64,000 nt of DNA from Proteus terrae subsp. cibarius (GTDB taxonomy: Bacteria; Pseudomonadota; Gammaproteobacteria; Enterobacterales; Enterobacteriaceae): positions 3,782,001 to 3,846,000 of the forward strand of contig NZ_CP047349.1 of the NCBI RefSeq assembly GCF_011045835.1, written 5' to 3'. Made by a program: the position numbers and the translations under genes. Each line of letters opens with the position of its first letter. Within the stretch, counting starts at the first letter, position 1. Positions 58,240 through 64,000 of the stretch are shown piece after piece. Below the pieces are notes generated by a model. That model ran no database searches. It was given only the letters and a program-made list of their open reading frames with translations, and was not told the origin of the DNA.

Positions 58240-60774
58240 TTAGAATAACTCGTTAGATTCGCCATTATCCTCAAAAATCTGAGTTCCTACTTCATTTTTT
58301 GCTCTTTCTGTCGGTTGGGTTCCATCAATAAAATATTCTTTCATTGAAGCACCATCGCCCGCCAGCTTTCCTGTTTTTCTATCAATTTGCACAGCCACGA
58401 CACCTTGTGGTACAGGCATCATACTCACTGGTACACCATCGAGAGCCACTTTCATAAAGTCGTTCCAAATAGGTTGTGCTGTTTTAGCACCCGCTTCACC
58501 GCCACTAGCCGCAGTCCTACCTAAGTTGCGGCTACTGTCATCAAAGCCAATCCAAGCGGTGGCAACAATATTGGCGCCATATCCAGAGAACCACGCATCT
58601 TTAGAGCTGTTTGTTGTTCCTGTCTTACCACCAATATCTTGGCGTTTAAGATCACGAACAGCTCGCCAACCTGTACCAGACCATCCCGGTTCACCTACAA
58701 GGTTTGTTCTTAATGCATCATGCATTAAGTAAGCCAGTGGTGTACTGATAACGTGTGGTGCATAAGGGCTTTCTTTTACAGTCTCAGCCAATGGTGCTTG
58801 TTCTAATTCAATGTCAGGAGCTACATTGACAGACTGAGACTGATGAGATTGAGCAATGTTTTCCATATAGTCATCAGATAATGCAATAGAACGCATAGTA
58901 TCGCCGTAAATAACAGGGATATCAGTACAATCTGGGCAGGCTACTTTTGGTTTTGCAGTAAACAGCTCTTCACCATCAGCATTTTCAATACGTTGGATAT
59001 AGTAAGGTTCAATGAGATATCCGCCATTTGCCATAACAGCAAACCCTCGTACCATTTGCATTGGTGTAAATGATGGTGATCCTAATGCTAAAGATTCTGT
59101 TCTATCAATATTTTGGTTAGGGAAACCAAAACGTAATAGATAATCAGCAGCATAATCCACACCCATTGCGCGCATTGCACGTACCATCACTACGTTTTTA
59201 GACTGACCTAAACCTTGACGTAAACGAATAGGACCTGCGTAAGTTGGCGGTGAATTTTTAGGGCGCCAATCTGTTCCTGCCCCAGCATCCCAACGGCTAA
59301 TAGGTAAATCATTAAGCAGTGTTGATAACGTCAACCCTTTATCTAACGCCGCAGCATATAAGAAAGGTTTAATGTTTGAACCGACTTGGCGTAAAGATTG
59401 AGAAACTCGGTTAAATTTACTGATCTCAAAATCAAAACCGCCAACAAGCGCAATAATCCCTCCGTTGATTGGATCTAATGCAACAAATGCAGCATTAACA
59501 CCCGGAAGTTGCGCTAATACCCAGTTGTTTTCATTATTTTGGCGTACCCAAATTTGCTCACCGACATGGACAACGGCATCAACTTTTGTCGGTGTTGCAC
59601 CTTGAGCGGTGTCAGAAATAAATTTACGAGCCCAACGAACTGCTTTTAAATCTAGCGTAATGTTGTCACCCGTTTTTAAGATAACTTTGGCTTCTTTAGC
59701 ATCCGCGGATAACACAACAGCCGGAATTAAAGGACCATAAGTTTGGATCCCTTTTAATTTCTTGTTGATAGCTTCGTTATCCCATGGCGTTTGCCCTTCA
59801 CTCCATAAAACTTCTTGAGCACCTCGGTAACCATGACGCATATCGTAGTCGATAACATTGTCACGCAACGCTTTTTCTGCTGCTAGTTGATCTTTACGCA
59901 CAACCGTAGTGTAGATTTTATAGCCATCTGTATAAGCATTTTCACCATAGCGCTCATACATCTCCATTCTCACCATTTCTGTTAGATAAGGTGCGGAGAA
60001 ATCAATTTGCGGTGCATGGTATTTAGCAACTATCGGCTCTGCTCTTGTACTTTCATACTGTGCACGAGTGATATAGTTCTCTTCATACATACGCTGTAAA
60101 ACGACATTACGACGTTTTAAAGCACGATCATAAGAATAGAGCGGATTAAGTGTCGATGGCGCTTTTGGTAAACCAGCAATCACTGCCATTTCATTTAGAC
60201 TAAGCTCATGAACACTTTTACCAAAGTAAACATAAGCTGCAGCACCCACACCGTAAGCACGGTTACCTAGATAAATTTTATTTAGATACAACGCTAAAAT
60301 TTCATCTTTAGTCAGCTCTTTCTCAATGCGGATCGCCAAAAAGGCCTCTTTAATTTTTCGCATTAATTTCTTTTCAGGTGTTAAAAAGAAATTTCGAGCT
60401 AATTGTTGCGTGATGGTACTTGCGCCTTGAGAGGCTTGTCCTGATGTTAATGCCACGACAACAGCACGAGTGATCCCAATAGGGTCAATACCGTGATGTT
60501 CACGAAAACGAGTATCTTCTGTTGCGATAAAGGCATTAATAAGTTGAGGAGGCATCTCCTCCAATGTTAGCGGTAAACGACGTTTTTCGCCGTATTGCGC
60601 GATCAACTCTCCGTCTGCACTAAATACCTGCATAGGGGTTTGTAAACGAACATCTTTTAATGTCGCGACATCGGGTAACTGAGGCTCAACATACTTATAC
60701 ATACCGTATATCGAGGCTCCTCCCAAAATTATGCAAGCAAAAACGAAGATGAAAAAATATTTTAAGAACTTCAC
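58240..60774 (-). CDS. mrcA: Penicillin-binding protein 1A (MrcA)
   Basis: This 844-residue bifunctional peptidoglycan synthase has a membrane anchor (first 25 residues) and a GT51 glycosyltransferase domain (EDTRFREHHGIDP, then GASTITQQLARN). The transpeptidase domain has SNIKPF (SxxK, about residue 470), SKN in GQSKNVV, and KTGTT near 720. It is divergent from hofM, the E. coli arrangement. Confidence 0.96.
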   Translation of the reverse strand: MKFLKYFFIFVFACIILGGASIYGMYKYVEPQLPDVATLKDVRLQTPMQVFSADGELIAQYGEKRRLPLTLEEMPPQLINAFIATEDTRFREHHGIDPIGITRAVVVALTSGQASQGASTITQQLARNFFLTPEKKLMRKIKEAFLAIRIEKELTKDEILALYLNKIYLGNRAYGVGAAAYVYFGKSVHELSLNEMAVIAGLPKAPSTLNPLYSYDRALKRRNVVLQRMYEENYITRAQYESTRAEPIVAKYHAPQIDFSAPYLTEMVRMEMYERYGENAYTDGYKIYTTVVRKDQLAAEKALRDNVIDYDMRHGYRGAQEVLWSEGQTPWDNEAINKKLKGIQTYGPLIPAVVLSADAKEAKVILKTGDNITLDLKAVRWARKFISDTAQGATPTKVDAVVHVGEQIWVRQNNENNWVLAQLPGVNAAFVALDPINGGIIALVGGFDFEISKFNRVSQSLRQVGSNIKPFLYAAALDKGLTLSTLLNDLPISRWDAGAGTDWRPKNSPPTYAGPIRLRQGLGQSKNVVMVRAMRAMGVDYAADYLLRFGFPNQNIDRTESLALGSPSFTPMQMVRGFAVMANGGYLIEPYYIQRIENADGEELFTAKPKVACPDCTDIPVIYGDTMRSIALSDDYMENIAQSHQSQSVNVAPDIELEQAPLAETVKESPYAPHVISTPLAYLMHDALRTNLVGEPGWSGTGWRAVRDLKRQDIGGKTGTTNSSKDAWFSGYGANIVATAWIGFDDSSRNLGRTAASGGEAGAKTAQPIWNDFMKVALDGVPVSMMPVPQGVVAVQIDRKTGKLAGDGASMKEYFIDGTQPTERAKNEVGTQIFEDNGESNELF

Positions 60775-60889
60775 CTTAAATTTCCCATGTAGTGTGAATT
60801 GGGCAGTTTATAAACAAACAGTACGTAGTATAAAGGTAACGCCTCTTTGAAAATAGGCAATTACTCATCAATAGATATGGATATCATTT

Positions 60890-61714
60890 ATGGAAACACA
60901 CAATTACCAGATTGGTATTGAAATTAACACTCATCATATCAATGCAGTTTTGGTATTTCAGCAGAATAATCAATGGAAGATCAGTGCATTTTGGCAATTC
61001 CCTTTACCTCTTAATGACGATTTGGATGATATAAAATTAAGAAAAATCCTAATTGATTGGCGTAAAAAATTACCCTCTGTTAATAATGTTACGCTTTCTC
61101 TACCGGATATTTATGAAAATTATCAAATTATCCCACTACCTCATGCTATTTCCCTTACATCAGCAGCATGTTATCGGTTAGCGCAACTACGAGCCACATC
61201 TTACACACAAAACACGAAAATCCCTGTTAATTTTGATTATCGGCAAAATAAAGGGAAACTCGCTATTCATCTGTGCCATAAACCAATTTTAGATAAGTAT
61301 ATTGACTTATTTTCTCGAATAAACTTAACAATAACTGCAATTGATACCCCTGCATGTGCACTACGCTACTTAGCAACTTACCTTGATATCTCACCTCAAG
61401 ATCCACTTTTATACTGTAAAAACAAAATGCTACTTTGGGTATCATCTGATGAAAATATGCCCCATTACGGCTCTCTCGCCTATGAAAACCAACAAGAACA
61501 ACAAGCATGTATTGACCAGTTAATAGAAAAATATCATTGGTCATTAGAGCACTGTTACTTAACGGGTGATAATGAGGAATATTTTAACCAGTTAATGCCT
61601 ATTTGGCCCAATCATTCCCACGACTTATTTAAAATAACGTCAAATAAAGATCTCATTCCACTTATTGCTTTGGGTTTGGCATTACGCCCTGAAGAGGTGT
61701 TATGTATCAAGTAA
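60890..61714 (+). CDS. hofM: PilM-like DNA utilisation protein HofM
   Basis: This 274-residue protein resembles the PilM/HofM ATPase fold, with the opening GIEINTHHINAVLVF as in other actin-like pilus proteins. It is the first gene of a hof cluster similar to pilMNOPQ. HofM takes part in use of DNA as nutrient in E. coli. It overlaps hofN by 13 bases. The identity is mainly from position and weak motif match. Confidence 0.8.
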   Translation: METHNYQIGIEINTHHINAVLVFQQNNQWKISAFWQFPLPLNDDLDDIKLRKILIDWRKKLPSVNNVTLSLPDIYENYQIIPLPHAISLTSAACYRLAQLRATSYTQNTKIPVNFDYRQNKGKLAIHLCHKPILDKYIDLFSRINLTITAIDTPACALRYLATYLDISPQDPLLYCKNKMLLWVSSDENMPHYGSLAYENQQEQQACIDQLIEKYHWSLEHCYLTGDNEEYFNQLMPIWPNHSHDLFKITSNKDLIPLIALGLALRPEEVLCIK

Positions 61715-62277
61715 ATTACCTACCTTGGCGTCACAGGTTATTTAGACAGAAAGCATTGTTATGGCTTTCTCAAACGCTATCATTGGTCACAATCACTTTC
61801 GTTATTTGTAGCTATTACACTTACCATCTGACACAAAAGCGAACGCTCATAACAACGCAACAACGTCAAACACAACAACAAGAAGATTTATTACTAAAAC
61901 AGCTCGATATATATCAAGAACAAAGAAAACAGACACTTTTACACTATCAAAATTATTCACTCTATTATCAAAACTGGCTGCGCTATTTACATTACATTCG
62001 CTTCTTTCGAGCTATCGAAACGCATCTTCCTTCAGCAGGTTGGATTAGCCACTATAATGAAGCAGATAATCAACGCTCCCTGTATCTCACTCTCCCCAAT
62101 ACACAATCACTCTCCTTTATTACCAACCTTAAAAGTCACCCTATTTTATCCTCTTTAACATTGAGTTATTTAAAACAAAGCAAAGCTAATCCGTCTTATA
62201 CAGAAGTATATTTAAACGGAAAATCAGAGGAACAAGGTCGAGGGTACGAAAATGAAGAAGATAAGGGAAGCCAATGA
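61702..62277 (+). CDS. hofN: PilN-like protein HofN
   Basis: This 191-residue protein has one N-terminal membrane helix (residues of about 20-40) followed by a coiled-coil region (LITTQQRQTQQQEDLLLKQL), typical of PilN/HofN. Its start overlaps hofM by 13 bases and its end overlaps hofO by 4 bases, so the three are coupled. Confidence 0.8.
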   Translation: MYQVNYLPWRHRLFRQKALLWLSQTLSLVTITFVICSYYTYHLTQKRTLITTQQRQTQQQEDLLLKQLDIYQEQRKQTLLHYQNYSLYYQNWLRYLHYIRFFRAIETHLPSAGWISHYNEADNQRSLYLTLPNTQSLSFITNLKSHPILSSLTLSYLKQSKANPSYTEVYLNGKSEEQGRGYENEEDKGSQ

Positions 62278-62804
62278 AAATAAATACACAATGGATGTTA
62301 TTTATTGCATTTTTACCTAAGTGGAAACTCACTTTACTGAGCTTAATTATACCTTTTATTGCCTTTCTATTTTATTACCTCTTTATCTACACAGATTACC
62401 AACAAGAGATAACTCAACAACATATAGAAATGGCACAAAGACTAAAGCGCATTAATCACCATCAAAATACGTTAGAGACAATGCCTTCTATTAATTCACT
62501 GATCACACAGGAAATAGATTATGACATCCCATTAAATAGCTCACCAGTTAGTGAGCAATTACAACGCTTACTGATGACCTATCACTTTATACCAGAGATT
62601 TGGGAAGTCATGCCTAACTCTTTATATAAACTGACTTTTACTTTGTCTTACTCACAGTTTTTAACACTATTGGAATATCTTAATCAAACGAGCTTAGCGC
62701 TTATTTCTCTGAATATTGTTCCAATAGAAACCCATTTAATTTCAGTACAAATGAGCCTTACGGAGCTAAGTTATCCTAGCGCAATACAAGGTGATATATC
62801 ATGA
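62274..62804 (+). CDS. hofO: PilO-like protein HofO
   Basis: This 176-residue protein has one N-terminal helix (about 17-39) and a periplasmic domain like PilO. It is coupled to hofN and to hofQ by ATGA overlaps (62274-62277 and 62801-62804), which leaves no room for a separate hofP. Sequence similarity to E. coli HofO is weak; the assignment is mostly by position. Confidence 0.75.
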   Translation: MKINTQWMLFIAFLPKWKLTLLSLIIPFIAFLFYYLFIYTDYQQEITQQHIEMAQRLKRINHHQNTLETMPSINSLITQEIDYDIPLNSSPVSEQLQRLLMTYHFIPEIWEVMPNSLYKLTFTLSYSQFLTLLEYLNQTSLALISLNIVPIETHLISVQMSLTELSYPSAIQGDIS

Positions 62805-63901
62805 AGATAGGAATTTTAATTGTCATCTTATGTATGACAACCAACATTTGGGCTCATACCAGAGATCCCTTCTTTCCTGAGAATAGCGATGATGAAAAAA
62901 TATCATCCACCTTTATTGAAGAGCAAACATCAATCACAGAACAACCCGAAAAATTATATCACCAACTTTATTCTTTAAATTATGCTGATGCTGATAAATT
63001 AGGTGAACAACTAAGTAATCATACCATTCCATTACTTAGTCAGCAGGGACGCGTTATTGTAGATAGTGAATCAAATAGCCTTTCTATAGTTGATAATAGT
63101 AAGACACTGTCTGAAATTGAGGATTGGTTAAAATTACGGGATACTCCCCAACAACAAGTTCATATCACCGCACATATTGTGAGTAGCAGTCAGGATGCTT
63201 TAAATGAATTAGGCACTCAATGGGGATTACAAGCATTAAAAACACAAACCGAAAACGCATCTACAACACCTAATGCTATTCCAACAACCTCTTCGCTTAA
63301 TTCAACGTTATCAACCCCTTCACTTTCTGCTTTATCACTCCATCAAAACACCAAAAATCCCCTTCACTATATTGCATTTAATATTGCCAGAATTAATGGA
63401 CGTCTATTAGAGCTTGAATTAAGCGCGTTAGAGCAAGAAAAACAGTTATCTATTATTGCAAGTCCACGGCTAACGACTGCTCATGAAAAAACAGCATCCA
63501 TCAAACAAGGAACGGAGATCCCCTATGTCAGTCGGGATAATGAAATGACACGAGTTCAATTTAAAGAGGCTGTCTTGGGTATGGAGGTAACACCCATGAT
63601 CCAAAGAAATAAAAAGATAAGATTAATACTTAAAATTAGTCAAAACACACCGGGTATTGCACTTGTTCAAGGTGGAAGTGAACATCTATCTATCGATAAA
63701 CAAGAGATCAGCACAGAAGTGACTATTCGTGACGGAGAAACCATTATGTTAGGAGGAATATTTCAACAAAAACAGCAAGAACACACGGCAAAGATCCCTT
63801 TATTATCCTCAATCCCATTATTAGGGGTACTTTTCAGTCATAAAAGAGATCAACACAGTCGCCATGAATTGGTTATTTTTATTACACCCAAATTAATCTA
63901 A
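62801..63901 (+). CDS. hofQ: Secretin-like protein HofQ with a HofP-like N-terminus
   Basis: This 366-residue protein has a signal peptide (MKIGILIVILCMTTNIWA) and the secretin core. The block ELELSALEQEKQLSIIASPRL near 202-222, GMEVTPMIQ, and the C-terminal ELVVFITPKL are all like HofQ. It is shorter than E. coli HofQ (412 residues). The first beta-rich domain of HofQ is missing, and the mature N-terminus instead starts HTRDPFFPE, like the RDPF segment of HofP/PilP. It appears to be a HofP-HofQ hybrid, or a HofQ whose N-terminus was rebuilt. About 100 bases remain after it in the window. Confidence 0.8.
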   Translation: MKIGILIVILCMTTNIWAHTRDPFFPENSDDEKISSTFIEEQTSITEQPEKLYHQLYSLNYADADKLGEQLSNHTIPLLSQQGRVIVDSESNSLSIVDNSKTLSEIEDWLKLRDTPQQQVHITAHIVSSSQDALNELGTQWGLQALKTQTENASTTPNAIPTTSSLNSTLSTPSLSALSLHQNTKNPLHYIAFNIARINGRLLELELSALEQEKQLSIIASPRLTTAHEKTASIKQGTEIPYVSRDNEMTRVQFKEAVLGMEVTPMIQRNKKIRLILKISQNTPGIALVQGGSEHLSIDKQEISTEVTIRDGETIMLGGIFQQKQQEHTAKIPLLSSIPLLGVLFSHKRDQHSRHELVIFITPKLI

Positions 63902-64000
63902 TTTTTTATGCGATAAATATTTTTATCATAAAATACAAAGCACTATATGTTTTTTACTAGGATTAAACTTAGAGTTATTCATTGTTTTTTCTTATAATCA

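Overview
The window is an AT-rich chromosomal segment of a gamma-proteobacterium of the order Enterobacterales, most likely Proteus (Morganellaceae). The evidence is recognition by eye: a Na+-coupled sialic acid symporter very close to what I recall of Proteus mirabilis SiaT, an IgaA/UmoB swarming regulator, strong preference for TTA leucine codons, and core gene neighbourhoods shared with E. coli (prlC-rsmJ, uspA-uspB-pitA-yhiN, hslR-hslO, mrcA-hof). No database search was possible. I see no phage, insertion sequence, transposon or CRISPR array.

Layout. 1-1969: end of a DMSO reductase operon (dmsB partial, dmsC, dmsD). 2069-7739: nitric oxide defence, with norR divergent from norVW and ytfE downstream, and five tandem 125-bp repeats between norW and ytfE. 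7798-13181: a LacI-type regulator fused to a solute-binding-protein domain, divergent from a PhnP-like hydrolase, a nucleoside/sugar-type MFS transporter and an MgtC protein, with matching palindromic operators near both start points. 13263-16063: an SGNH acyltransferase and a 2H-phosphoesterase-like protein. 16242-24119: a complete sialic acid catabolic locus (nanM, nanC, nanE, nanK, siaT, yhcH, an RpiR regulator, nanA), all on the minus strand. 24742-31638: a membrane formate dehydrogenase (fdoGHI type) convergent with fdhF. 31999-33570: a leucine-rich leader peptide with an attenuator, a 35-codon coupled ORF and an NSS-family amino acid transporter. 33681-37696: an unassigned PTS EIICB, fumarase-superfamily lyase and RpiR regulator. 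37896-41495: small housekeeping and hypothetical genes, then selC (tRNA-Sec). 41737-60774: conserved core genes, including gdhA, pckA, hslRO, igaA/umoB, nudE, mrcA and the RyhB small RNA. 60890-63901: a hofMNO-Q competence/pilus-assembly cluster with an altered hofQ.

The genes point to a facultative anaerobe that respires DMSO and formate, detoxifies NO, scavenges host sialic acid and adjusts to iron limitation. The most interesting items are: (1) a short Leu-codon-rich leader and terminator/antiterminator upstream of a LeuT-family transporter, suggesting leucine-responsive attenuation of a transporter; (2) cysteine codons at the exact selenocysteine positions of both formate dehydrogenases although the tRNA-Sec gene is present in the same window; (3) a PTS plus adenylosuccinate-lyase-like operon of unknown substrate; (4) the LacI-SBP fusion regulator with paired operators; (5) the tandem palindromic repeat array; (6) a HofQ that starts with a HofP-like RDPF segment and lacks the usual N-terminal domain.
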